Source of the DNA: JBMNCQ01 sp049366715
GTDB taxonomy: Bacteria; Bacillota; Peptococcia; Peptococcales; BICA1-8
Assembly: GCA_049366715.1 (NCBI GenBank)
Contig: JBMNCQ010000083.1
Location: forward strand, 1-64,000
Direction: 5' to 3'
Length of the DNA stretch: 64,000 bases
Below, in pieces: positions 51,486 to 59,452 of the stretch (positions within the stretch are counted from its first letter, which is position 1; every line of letters begins with the position of its first letter). Under the pieces are notes generated by a model. That model was not told the origin of the DNA, made no database searches, and worked only from the letters and a program-made list of their open reading frames with translations. Position numbers and translations under genes: made by a program.

Positions 51486-52760
51486 TTATTTTCTCATCTG
51501 GCAGAGTGGGACGGTATTCCCTCCATAAGGCATCAGGATAATTTTTTTTGTACTATCTAAATCAAGTTCCTGAAGAGCATCTGAAATACTATTCACGGGA
51601 ACAATGCCCATGGGGGATACTAAGTCCGGGGCAATAGTAGAATAGAGTACTACTTTAGCGTTTTGTGCAATCTCGACAGCCGCGTAAAATACATAGCCCG
51701 GGATGGTGAAGTTCTTGCGCAGTTCAGGATCCAGGACACCTGCTTTGAGTGGCTGGCTCCAGTTAAAGAAATCATCGGCTCCGGCACCTTCCCGGCATTC
51801 GGCGATCAGTAAAATAGTCCCTCCCGGTTTAACGGCTAAAGCCGCATTAAATAACGTCTTGGTACTTTGATATAAGGACATGTCCTTAGGAAAACCGCCA
51901 CAGCTGGCAATAACAATATCGGCTTGATCTTCAATTGCCACTCCGAAATTATCATCTGTCCATTTGCAGCCGGTCTCCCAGGCTTTTAACCAGTGACCTC
52001 CGAACAATTTTGCAATATTGCCTTTGGTATCCACCACTGAATTAACCAGGAAATCAGGCTCGATAAGTTTCGTACAATCAATCATGTCCAGGTTAAGGGG
52101 ATTATTTAAAGTTGCTCCCACACCAATTAAAGGATTGGACCGCTTAGCTTGAGGATCTAAGGCATGGAGATGGTTTTGGGCGATTGTTTTTTTACTGGCC
52201 ACACCGGGCACAATTGATTTCCTGCCGCCGCCATAGCCGGCCATCAGGTGATGAACAATACCTCCGGTCAAAATTACTTTGCGCTCAGCTACTAATTTAT
52301 TGATTTCAACTTCTGTTCCCCGGGGGGTTTTACCGACCATAACCATTTCTGAGGTCTGGCAATTATGGTCAAGGACAGTTATTCTGTTATAGATCTCCTG
52401 GCCCACTACCCTTGCTCTTTCCTCGGGAGTCTCTTCCCGGTGGGTACCGGTGGCAATTAAAATGATGATATCCTCATCAGGAATGCCTAGTATATTTAAC
52501 CGTTTAACCAGAAAGGGTAAGAATTTATCAACCTGGATCCAGAGCCTGGTAATATCGCTGGCGACAATAACTACTTTATCACCTTTCGTAAAAATATCAT
52601 TGAATGGTTTGCTGGCTAGCGGGTTATCCAGGCACCGGTTAACTTCCTGTTCAATATCAGTTACCGGTATTATTTCATCTGTCTGCAATATTTTGATAAT
52701 GTTCTCATCCGGTAAATCAAGACGAATATAGGAGTCGGCGTATTTAAATTTATATTCCAT
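51486..52760 (-). CDS. larA: LarA-family (DUF2088) racemase
   Basis: A 424-residue protein of the lactate racemase family, which uses a nickel-pincer cofactor bound to lysine. The expected residues are present: His in ATGTHREETPEE, the histidines in GGIVHHLMAGYGGGRKSIVPG with the pincer-bearing Lys, and His in IAQNHLHALDP. AAAGGAGG precedes the ATG. No larB, larC or larE lies in the window, so the cofactor genes must be elsewhere. Relatives act on other 2-hydroxyacids, so lactate as substrate is not certain. Confidence 0.88.
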   Translation of the reverse strand: MEYKFKYADSYIRLDLPDENIIKILQTDEIIPVTDIEQEVNRCLDNPLASKPFNDIFTKGDKVVIVASDITRLWIQVDKFLPFLVKRLNILGIPDEDIIILIATGTHREETPEERARVVGQEIYNRITVLDHNCQTSEMVMVGKTPRGTEVEINKLVAERKVILTGGIVHHLMAGYGGGRKSIVPGVASKKTIAQNHLHALDPQAKRSNPLIGVGATLNNPLNLDMIDCTKLIEPDFLVNSVVDTKGNIAKLFGGHWLKAWETGCKWTDDNFGVAIEDQADIVIASCGGFPKDMSLYQSTKTLFNAALAVKPGGTILLIAECREGAGADDFFNWSQPLKAGVLDPELRKNFTIPGYVFYAAVEIAQNAKVVLYSTIAPDLVSPMGIVPVNSISDALQELDLDSTKKIILMPYGGNTVPLCQMRK

Positions 52761-52791
52761 TATGATAAAAAACCTCCTTTAAACAAATAAA

Positions 52792-52835
52792 ACCCCTGAC
52801 GGGGTAGAAATTTAAAAAAATGTACACCTCCTACC
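52792..52835 (-). promoter_or_regulatory. Possible attenuator leader of larA
   Basis: On the minus strand, ACCCC-GTCA-GGGGT followed by TTTTATTTG forms a small terminator 30 bases before larA. The segment CTACC that starts this stem can instead pair with GGTAG 23 bases upstream, within a purine-rich GGTAGGAGGTG. The two pairings exclude each other, the usual logic of attenuation. No known riboswitch class is recognised; the inner stem is short. Confidence 0.4.
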
Positions 52836-52944
52836 ATCAAACCTTCCTGCCACAATATATATTTTTTCTTAGTAAGGAAGAAATGTCAAGTAGAATATCA
52901 TTTGATCACTTACCTGATATTTTATACATTTTAAGATCATTTTA

Positions 52945-53379
52945 TCAATATTGTGCTAAGCCGAGCTTTGCGATTTCCCGGGATATTTTTGTTAACAGTT
53001 CTTTAATCCCGGCCTGATTCTTATTGCGCAGTACATGGCTTCTTTCGATTACCAGGCAGCAATAGATCAGAGTTGACAAATCGTAAGTTCTGAAAAAATT
53101 GGAGTTAGATCTAATTTCTTCTGCAACTAAATCTTTTACCCGCTCTTTTTCTAAATACAGCTCTTTCGTCAGGGCAGTATCCGGATATCTTTGATCCAGC
53201 AAGGCGGTAAAAGCTTCCTTATCAGATAATGAAGGTGTTTTTTGTCTTATTTCCATGTAGCGCCGGCATGCTTTCCGTAAAGTTTTCTTCCAGTTGCCGG
53301 AAAAGCGTAAAACCAACCAGACAATCAGCAGAAATGCACCAATTATAATAAAAAACCTGGTAAGAAAGGTAAGCAGCAA
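52945..53379 (-). CDS. Hypothetical membrane-anchored protein
   Basis: A 144-residue protein with one N-terminal membrane helix (about 8-28), then a basic, helical cytoplasmic part (GNWKKTLRKACRRYMEIRQK; LTKELYLEKERVKDLVAEEIRS). GGGGTATTACC lies before the ATG on the minus strand, a weak ribosome site. No family is recognised. It is transcribed in the same direction as larA but lies 180 bases upstream of it, so cotranscription is uncertain. Confidence 0.65.
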   Translation of the reverse strand: MLLTFLTRFFIIIGAFLLIVWLVLRFSGNWKKTLRKACRRYMEIRQKTPSLSDKEAFTALLDQRYPDTALTKELYLEKERVKDLVAEEIRSNSNFFRTYDLSTLIYCCLVIERSHVLRNKNQAGIKELLTKISREIAKLGLAQY

Positions 53380-53548
53380 GGTAATACCCCTTTCAGATGT
53401 GAGTTTATATCATTAATAATTATACATAAGCCATCTATTTCCTGCTTTTGGGTCATGATGGTTTGGGCTTAGGATTATGATTGCAGCAATTCTGTGTCAA
53501 ACTTCATCGGGATAGGATAAGGTTAGTTACTTGTACATTATCTGAATT

Positions 53549-53577
53549 TTGTGTCACTGCAGAAGATTAGTTATAAT
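53549..53577 (+). promoter_or_regulatory. Sigma-A promoter of the small lipoprotein gene
   Basis: TTGTGT at 53549-53554 and TATAAT at 53572-53577 with a 17-base spacer, 26 bases before the start codon. Confidence 0.75.
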
Positions 53578-53603
53578 GAAGAAAAGTAAAGGAGATTAGA
53601 AAA

Positions 53604-54074
53604 ATGCGAAAAATATTTGTTGTATTATTGGCAGGTTTAGTAAGCCTGATGCTTGTTTCCTGCCAACAAGCTTCTGAAGATAACAACAATAAGGATTTGT
53701 ATATTGGTCACATAAGTAGTATCGAGAAGAATACACTTTTTTTCGATGAGGTTGAATGGATAACTGCTGAGAACAAAGACCGAATAAAAGAATTAGGGTT
53801 ATCTCAACAAAGTGACATGCCGAATGGGTATTATATCTATAACCCCAGTTCAGATACGGCACCATTTGAAGTAAACGAAAAAACGGTATACAATTTTATC
53901 GATTGGGGCAATGATTTTGTCGGTGAAAATGAAGATAGAGATTACAGTACAACGAAGCAAGAGGAATTTATCAAATATTTAAATACCTATTCCGACAAAG
54001 CGGCTAAAGTTCCGTTTTGGATTGAAACCAAAAATGGCTATGTAATAAGTGTTACAGAACAATTTGTAAATTGA
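53604..54074 (+). CDS. Putative small lipoprotein
   Basis: A 156-residue protein with a signal peptide (MRKIFVVLLAGLVSLM) and lipobox LVSC, so it is predicted to be anchored by Cys20 on the outer membrane face. The mature part is acidic and contains HISSIEKNTLFFDEVEWIT and YNFIDWGNDFVG, resembling DUF-type secreted proteins of Firmicutes. AAAGGAG precedes the ATG. No terminator follows directly. Function unknown. Confidence 0.75.
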   Translation: MRKIFVVLLAGLVSLMLVSCQQASEDNNNKDLYIGHISSIEKNTLFFDEVEWITAENKDRIKELGLSQQSDMPNGYYIYNPSSDTAPFEVNEKTVYNFIDWGNDFVGENEDRDYSTTKQEEFIKYLNTYSDKAAKVPFWIETKNGYVISVTEQFVN

Positions 54075-54215
54075 TACAGCATGTGAGAATACTTTTAAGT
54101 GCTTAGATATGGAATTTTGTGATGTAAAGCAAAGGCGAATTTTATCATCCTTGCTGCATATTAAACCTTAATATGATTGAATAGAACAATTGCTTTGCTG
54201 ATAATGTAAAGGAAT

Positions 54216-54243
54216 AGAAGGAGTGTTCCAGGACACTCCTTCT
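54216..54243 (-). terminator. Hairpin after the 74-residue gene
   Basis: AGAAGGAGTGT and ACACTCCTTCT form a perfect 11-bp stem with a 6-base loop. On the minus strand it is followed by ATTCCTTTACA, a weak T run, 25 bases after the 54269 gene ends. Confidence 0.65.
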
Positions 54244-54268
54244 ACGGGAAATTTTACAAGTGATTAAG

Positions 54269-54493
54269 TTAATAAAACCATCCCGGATTATAACATCTGG
54301 GGAACGGGTGTATATCCTGAATCTGGTTAAAAGGATAATGCTTTGTCGCGAATTGGGATTGATATAAATATTCAAGCAAATATATTTCTCCGTTGGCTAC
54401 GCTGCAAAGAATACCTGAAACGCCTTGCCCGTTAATCAGTGACACGCCTACGGGTTGGTTTAGCAAAAAATACAGTTTCCTCTGCCAGGGCAT
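54269..54493 (-). CDS. Small Sm-like barrel protein
   Basis: A 74-residue protein starting MPWQRKLYFLLNQPVG. The pattern VSLINGQGVSGILCSV followed by GEIYLLEYL and a C-terminal beta strand resembles an Sm-like small barrel, as in several short Firmicute spore-associated proteins. The ATG at 54493 is fixed by AGGAGGTG upstream; an in-frame GTG at 54502 is part of it. It has a hairpin behind it. Function unknown; the Sm comparison is by pattern only. Confidence 0.7.
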   Translation of the reverse strand: MPWQRKLYFLLNQPVGVSLINGQGVSGILCSVANGEIYLLEYLYQSQFATKHYPFNQIQDIHPFPRCYNPGWFY

Positions 54494-54836
54494 ATAGATC
54501 ACCTCCTGCTAACAATTTATTCAGTTTTGACAAGAGAAGGGAACTATATTGTTTTAAAATTAAATATTAATTTTTACCTGTCAGAAATTCCGGGGCCCGC
54601 CTTGAATTGTTCCCGATAATTGCTCGAGGAGAGGTCATGAAAATACATATCTATAAAGGATGTTATATCGTGTGCAGATTTTTTGATAAAAGTTTATTTT
54701 AACGTAGAGACAAAAATGTGTCAGAGAACCGTCCCCTGACACGCAAAAAATGGCAAAAGTAATGTTTGTGGTGAAAGGAATTGAGTTTTAATTGAAGAAT
54801 AATATTAAATAATTACAACAAAAAGGTGGTAAGAAA
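54494..54836. other. Intergenic region with a short ORF and a repeat hairpin
   Basis: A 21-codon ORF at 54637-54702 (MKIHIYKGCYIVC...) has an upstream GGAGAGG but is too short to judge. A hairpin of a type repeated in clostridial genomes lies at 54718-54742. GTTTTGACAAGAG near 54526 contains TTGACA but no -10 at the right distance. Nothing else is recognised. Confidence 0.4.
54718..54742. repeat. Dispersed hairpin repeat with TGTCAG arms
   Basis: GTGTCAG and CTGACAC enclose AGAACCGTCCC. This arrangement, with ACCGTCCC in the loop, is familiar as a short intergenic element present in many copies in Peptococcaceae genomes. Only one copy lies in this window, so repetition cannot be shown here. 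Confidence 0.5.
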
Positions 54837-55661
54837 GTGAAGAAGATTACGGTATTTATCATTACTCTGGCCTTAATGGCCTTACTTTCACCTGTTTATG
54901 CCGCAGAGCCTGAATATTCTATCGTACCCGGGGTGAAATTCCGCGTAATAAATGATGAAATCTTTACGAATAATAACCGGGCTATTGTCAGGAATTATAC
55001 TGTTTACAGCGGAACTGAAGGGGTACTGGACTATAGGGGCGGTTTATATTATGGTAAAGTTTACGAAGACCATGATATTATTGATTTACCCCAAGCCTTT
55101 AAAAATCTTACCGCGGCTAAACAATGGCTGGCTGAAAATGCCCCGGAAAGGTTGCGGCTTCCTGCCAACACGATCGTCAGCGAGGGAATGTTTAATACCT
55201 GGATTGACGAAGGTTACAACCAGAACAATGAATACTGGTCAAAGGCTCCCCGCTATTTAATTAGTCAGGATCTAAAACCAAATGATCAAATTATTCCTGA
55301 GCCGTATCTCCCGGAAAATTTAAACGGACCGGCCGGTCTGCAGTTGCGGTTATCCGTTAATCATGAGGAGGTTTCCTTTGCAGAAGATAAGCCTTATCTG
55401 AGCGAAACCAATGAAATAGTTGTACCCCTCAGGTCTGTAGCTCAATTAGCAGGCTGGGAGGTTAGTACATACCGCCATGGTTTGGGACAGCCGATCATTA
55501 AGCTTGTACAAAAGGAGCGGGTCATTGAGTTATCTGTTTGGCGGGATTATTTTACCATTGACGGCATTAAAGTAAAGTTTCAAACCAGACCGAGACTTTC
55601 CATTAATAATCGGGTTTTTGTACCCTTATCCTTCCTTAATTTTATGGGAATTAAAATATAA
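54837..55661 (+). CDS. Secreted protein with a copper-amine-oxidase-N-like stalk domain
   Basis: A 274-residue protein with a cleavable signal peptide (MKKITVFIITLALMALLSPVYA, likely cut after the AXA-type site). The C-terminal half, from about residue 178, is a Cu_amine_oxidN1-type domain (VNHEEVSFAEDKPYLSETNEIVVPLRSVAQLAGWEV ... RVFVPLSFLNFMGI), a common cell-surface module in Clostridia. The middle has no recognised domain. The start is GTG after AAAGGTGG. Surface location is likely; function unknown. Confidence 0.82.
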   Translation: MKKITVFIITLALMALLSPVYAAEPEYSIVPGVKFRVINDEIFTNNNRAIVRNYTVYSGTEGVLDYRGGLYYGKVYEDHDIIDLPQAFKNLTAAKQWLAENAPERLRLPANTIVSEGMFNTWIDEGYNQNNEYWSKAPRYLISQDLKPNDQIIPEPYLPENLNGPAGLQLRLSVNHEEVSFAEDKPYLSETNEIVVPLRSVAQLAGWEVSTYRHGLGQPIIKLVQKERVIELSVWRDYFTIDGIKVKFQTRPRLSINNRVFVPLSFLNFMGIKI

Positions 55662-55740
55662 AGGACCGTTTAGCTGTTCATCTTCTGCCGGCTTAATTTA
55701 AATATTCGTCCGGCTGTGATAATATTCTAGATTCTTTGAA

Positions 55741-55775
55741 CCTCACTTTTTACAAGTGGGGTATTATTTTTAGAT
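55741..55775 (+). terminator. Terminator of the secreted protein gene
   Basis: CCTCACTT and AAGTGGGG form an 8-bp stem with one T-G pair and a 5-base loop, followed by TATTATTTTTAG. Confidence 0.85.
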
Positions 55776-55880
55776 TTTTTTCAGGGAAGCAGAAAGAAAA
55801 AATAATCAGAGAGTTAATTTTTTATCCTGTTTCTTGGTGATTTATGGATGAAATGGTTAAAGCATGAAGTATACAGATGA

Positions 55881-56132
55881 ATGCCGGAGGAGCTTTTGGA
55901 GAAACTCCAACAGTCCGGTGCGGAAGAATTAGGGATTACGGCTATCCCGGTGCCTGAACTGCCGGGAGTTTTATCTGCCTGGGGAATGCACCGGTCCGGT
56001 CTGCGGATGGATACCGTCAGAACTTTGAAAAGAATATCACCCTTGTTGTTAAAGCAAAATATCACGGCGGAACAGCAGCTTATGGCTGCGATCGTCATTT
56101 ATGTGCTATTATTAAAAGAAGAGGGAATCATT
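55881..56132 (+). pseudogene. Remnant of a hydantoinase A/oxoprolinase gene
   Basis: The frame opens at an ATG and continues into the next gene without a stop, but its first 50 residues do not belong to the following fold. GAEELGITAIPVPELPGVLSAWGMHRSGLRMDTVRTL matches the C-terminal part of the HyuA catalytic domain, where similar proteins have PGVLSALGLL and DFVRT. Upstream sequence gives no continuation. The last 25 residues (QQLMAAIVIYVLLLKEEGII) are of unknown origin. It reads as a decayed fragment left by deletion. Confidence 0.6.
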
Positions 56133-56906
56133 ATGGAAGCAAAAGAAATTACAATAAAATATATCACCAATGCAGGATTATTGATCAGCGCGGGGAAGAC
56201 CAAGGTGTTAATTGACGGCATCCATTCCCAAAAAGTGCCTGTTTTCAGCACCGTGCCGCAGGAAATATTGGCTAAAATGATTACAGGAGAAGGTCTTTTT
56301 AAAGATATTGCTTATCTTTTATTTACCCATGCCCATAAAGATCATTTTGATCCCCGGCAAACACTGAATTATCTGGCTAATAATCGAGTGAAAGCTGTCT
56401 GTATTTCAGCTGAAGGATATTCTTTAATTGAGAACAGCCGGACGAACACCGGAGAGCTAAATACCAGCCTTATTATTATGAAGCAGGCTTATGGAAAAAC
56501 AGAACTGGTATTTCCTGACCTTAAAATAAAATATTTCCCGATACCCCATGAGGGGGCTGAGTTTAAAGAGGTTGCCAACTACGGGTTTATTATTTCCTTT
56601 GGTGCTGCTACCTTTTTACATCTGGGTGACGGGAGCTGGAGGGACAGCAGCATCATGGAATCTGTCTTAAAAGATGAGCAGGTAGATTATGCTTTTCTCA
56701 ACTTTCCCTTTGTGAATTTACCCCAGGGAAGATTGTTAATCAAGAATATAATTAAACCTAAAAAAATTTTTATTATTCATCTCCCTAATGAGGAGGACGA
56801 TTTATATAATTATAGAGCGATTACGGCAAAAGCTTTAGGAAGATACCGGGAGGTATTGCCGGAGGTTAAAGTTTTATTAGATCCTCTGGAAGTAATTAAA
56901 CTGTAA
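56133..56906 (+). CDS. MBL-fold metallohydrolase (UlaG-like)
   Basis: A 257-residue metallo-beta-lactamase-fold protein. The metal-binding HAHKDHFD is in LLFTHAHKDHFDPRQ near residue 68, further ligands probably in FPIPHEGAEF, LHLGDGSW and IIHLPNEE. ITIKYITNAGLLI is the usual UlaG-type N-terminus. The ATG at 56133 follows AAGAGGGA; an in-frame ATG at 55881 would fuse the unrelated hyuA remnant. The substrate is unknown. Confidence 0.8.
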   Translation: MEAKEITIKYITNAGLLISAGKTKVLIDGIHSQKVPVFSTVPQEILAKMITGEGLFKDIAYLLFTHAHKDHFDPRQTLNYLANNRVKAVCISAEGYSLIENSRTNTGELNTSLIIMKQAYGKTELVFPDLKIKYFPIPHEGAEFKEVANYGFIISFGAATFLHLGDGSWRDSSIMESVLKDEQVDYAFLNFPFVNLPQGRLLIKNIIKPKKIFIIHLPNEEDDLYNYRAITAKALGRYREVLPEVKVLLDPLEVIKL

Positions 56907-57155
56907 CTTTTTAAACCTTGCTGATATCTTTAGTAAGATTAATAAAATAAGGACCGGAAAATATGCTTGATAGGCGCTTGCAGCTTTGTTTGTAAACGGT
57001 TCAATCATGTCCATCACTTTTTGTGGCTGGCATGGAACATCTTCTTTGAATCCTCAGAGGGGGAAGACCGGTGTTTCTTCCAAAATTCCACGTTTACCTG
57101 ACCATAGATTTTCCAATTGTACGGCCATAGCAGATGGCTAATAGTTAAGGAATCG
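56907..57155. other. Intergenic region at the left edge of the GC-rich island
   Basis: About 250 bases without a supported gene. A minus-strand frame can be read for some 50 codons but has no start, ribosome site or family match. No direct repeat, tRNA end or integrase trace was seen that would mark an attachment site. Confidence 0.5.
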
Positions 57156-57185
57156 TTGAATCTGTTCGTTAAAACGTAATATAAT
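57156..57185 (+). promoter_or_regulatory. Sigma-A promoter of the LuxR-type regulator
   Basis: TTGAAT at 57156-57161 and TATAAT at 57180-57185 with an 18-base spacer, about 70 bases before the start codon. Confidence 0.75.
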
Positions 57186-57256
57186 CAAATAGGATAACTA
57201 ATTTTTGGTAATATAAGTTGATTCGCGTAAATCAAGTCAAAAGGAGCGTGCGGCCC

Positions 57257-58693
57257 ATGACAAAATTCCCTCTGAAAACAGGCAATTTAAATGAACGTGT
57301 TTTGTCTGTCGTTGTATTTTCACTGCTTTTTGCCTGGGTGCTCGCATTTCCTTTCGAGGGACAGATTCTTTACGCTTTGACAGGTGTATATCAAATAGAG
57401 CCGCACCATATGGTTTTTGGCGCGATTGCTGCGCAGCTTGGCGGCCTGTTTTTAGGCGGCTTTTTTATCAAAACGATACGGGCGGCAAAACGGTTTATAA
57501 CGGGAGCGGTTCTGTTTTGTATTGCTTTATCCGCTGTTTTCCTGCTCGGGCCCTCGGTATTTTGGCTCCCTGCGCTGGTTGCGGGCTCTTTTTTATCGGG
57601 CGGCTCTGTGGCGGCTTGGGGCTTTTATTTTCGAAGCGGAAGCAGGAAGGGACAGCGGATCAAAACGGCGGCGGACGGCTTGGCCTATTCTAATATTTTG
57701 ATGATTCTGCTCAATATCATTGCGGTTTATATTTCGCCGGAACTGGGATTGATCGGCGCTATGCTGTGTCTTGTCCTGGCACTTGTGTTTCTGCGGAAGC
57801 TGCCGGAGGACGACTGCACTTCCGCGAGCCCCTTTCAGGTGCAGCAGGGAAGCCCGGTCAGTATGGCCAAGCCGCTTGCTTTTTTATGCCTGTTTGTGGT
57901 GATCATCACCATCAATTCCGGTCTGATGTACCAGGTGCAGGGGCCCGCCTTTTCCCATCTGAAATGGCTGACCGGCTGGTATTGGGCAATTCCTTATATT
58001 GCGGCGCTCATGATTGTCAGGAACCTGCCGGAAAAGACAAATCGCTCCTATCTTTTGTATGTGGCCATTGCCATGATCGGCTTTTCCTTCATTTTCTTTT
58101 GGGTGCTGGACCGCTCGGCGCCAAGCTATCTGGTAGTGGATACCCTGATGCTGGGTGCCTGCGGGATTTATGACCTGTTCTGGTGGAGCATTCTGGGAGA
58201 GATGCTGGATTTTGAGCGCAACGCCGCAAAGATATTGGGAATCGGCCTGTCTGCCAACGTGCTGGGCGTGCTGCTGGGCGGAACCATTGGCAATGCGATT
58301 ACTACAGCGGGACTGTCCGGTTCGGACGCGACTCTGCTGGCGCTTGCCGTCGTATGCGTGACTTTGGTTTTGCTGCCGCCCTTACATACGCATCTCACGA
58401 TGCTGCTTAAAACCCATGCGTTTTTGACCGTGTTTTCCGCCCTGCCGCAGCAGGAACAAAACGACCGGATGCAGCGGGTGGCGGTTTTCACGGTGCTTTC
58501 CCAACGCGAAATGCAGGTCTCAGCCCTCTTGCTGCAGGGTAAAACCTATAAGGTAATTGCCGGAGAGCTTTTTATCAGTGAGAACACGGTTAAATATTAT
58601 GTAAAAAACATTTATTCTAAATTGCATATCCAAAGCCGTGCGCAGCTCATTGAACTTGTGTCCAAGCAGAAAAATGCAATACCGCGGCCGTAA
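57257..58693 (+). CDS. LuxR-family regulator with a 12-helix MFS-like membrane domain
   Basis: A 478-residue protein with about 12 membrane helices arranged as in major-facilitator proteins (from FSLLFAWVLAFPFEG to TLVLLPPLHTHL, about residues 17-385), then a cytoplasmic C-terminal LuxR/GerE helix-turn-helix (LSQREMQVSALLLQGKTYKVIAGELFISENTVKYYVKNIYSKLHIQSRAQLIEL, about 412-470). Such membrane LuxR proteins are best known from gut Actinobacteria, where they respond to small molecules. The ATG follows GGAGCG; the upstream frame to 57218 is not used. GC-rich codons suggest transfer. It probably controls the genes downstream. Confidence 0.88.
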   Translation: MTKFPLKTGNLNERVLSVVVFSLLFAWVLAFPFEGQILYALTGVYQIEPHHMVFGAIAAQLGGLFLGGFFIKTIRAAKRFITGAVLFCIALSAVFLLGPSVFWLPALVAGSFLSGGSVAAWGFYFRSGSRKGQRIKTAADGLAYSNILMILLNIIAVYISPELGLIGAMLCLVLALVFLRKLPEDDCTSASPFQVQQGSPVSMAKPLAFLCLFVVIITINSGLMYQVQGPAFSHLKWLTGWYWAIPYIAALMIVRNLPEKTNRSYLLYVAIAMIGFSFIFFWVLDRSAPSYLVVDTLMLGACGIYDLFWWSILGEMLDFERNAAKILGIGLSANVLGVLLGGTIGNAITTAGLSGSDATLLALAVVCVTLVLLPPLHTHLTMLLKTHAFLTVFSALPQQEQNDRMQRVAVFTVLSQREMQVSALLLQGKTYKVIAGELFISENTVKYYVKNIYSKLHIQSRAQLIELVSKQKNAIPRP

Positions 58694-58718
58694 AAAGGCT
58701 AACAATACGGAGATTTTG

Positions 58719-58750
58719 AGCCCCTACCCGAAAAAGGTGGGGCTTTTTTG
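58719..58750 (+). terminator. Terminator after the LuxR-type gene
   Basis: AGCCCC(T)ACC and GGTGGGGCT pair with one bulged T around a 7-base loop, followed by six T residues. It separates the regulator from the four-gene cluster. Confidence 0.88.
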
Positions 58751-58843
58751 CGTGAATTACCCGATTCAGGTGAAGTATTTTGGGGATCGTTCCGGTATGC
58801 TCAATGGAGATAGCTGGTAAAATGCCGCCGTGGGCTGGGAGGG

Positions 58844-59380
58844 ATGGGCTTGAAAACAATTGAAAGGAGAGTCCGGTTTTGGGCAATGCTTTTTTGTAGC
58901 GCACTGGCCTCTTGGGTGATCCTTTTGGTTTCTTGCTTCGCTCCGTGGGAACAGGGGACGCTTATCGTATCCTTGTTACTCTTGTCCTGCAGTTTTATTT
59001 TTGCGGTGCTTATGTGGAAAGCGTATCAAGGGCTGAAAATTGCACGCCTGATTTTGGAAAATCAGCTTTTGTGCATCCGCCCCGCAGTTGTTATGAAAAG
59101 TGAGGGGGATGCGCGGAGCTACACTCAGAAAGGCGGTCTGGCGGTGTATGTTTCTTACTTCGGGATTCTTTTGGGTTCCCGCATTATTAAATTTAATCAG
59201 GACGGCATTCGGCTCAGGGCCGTAGAAATCGGGCCGGACTCTCTTTTGCTGACGTATGGTGACGGTAAAAAGACAGAGAGCATACGGCTGCTGCGGGCTT
59301 TTCTTAATCAAAATGAGATGAAAGAGATCACGGAGAAATTCCGTTATGAAACGGGCGTTACGCCTCTTATCACGGATTAG
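58844..59380 (+). CDS. Membrane protein with two N-terminal helices, unknown family
   Basis: A 178-residue protein with two membrane helices (about 12-33 and 40-60) and a cytoplasmic beta-rich part (AVYVSYFGILLGSRIIKFNQDGIRLRAVEIGPDSLLLTYGDGKK) that looks like a PH-type barrel. A TTG at 58850 with GGAGGG upstream is an alternative start. It begins the GC-rich cluster of four genes with short gaps, probably one operon. No named family. Confidence 0.68.
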   Translation: MGLKTIERRVRFWAMLFCSALASWVILLVSCFAPWEQGTLIVSLLLLSCSFIFAVLMWKAYQGLKIARLILENQLLCIRPAVVMKSEGDARSYTQKGGLAVYVSYFGILLGSRIIKFNQDGIRLRAVEIGPDSLLLTYGDGKKTESIRLLRAFLNQNEMKEITEKFRYETGVTPLITD

Positions 59381-59452
59381 ACGGGGAAGAATTTGCCAAT
59401 AAACGGAATTTATCAGCGGATGATTAAGGTTAAATTTTGGAGGGACGATGCG

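Noticed and set aside
56907..57155. Attachment site or integrase remnant at the island edge
   Set aside because: No tRNA end, direct repeat pair or integrase-like frame could be found at either boundary.
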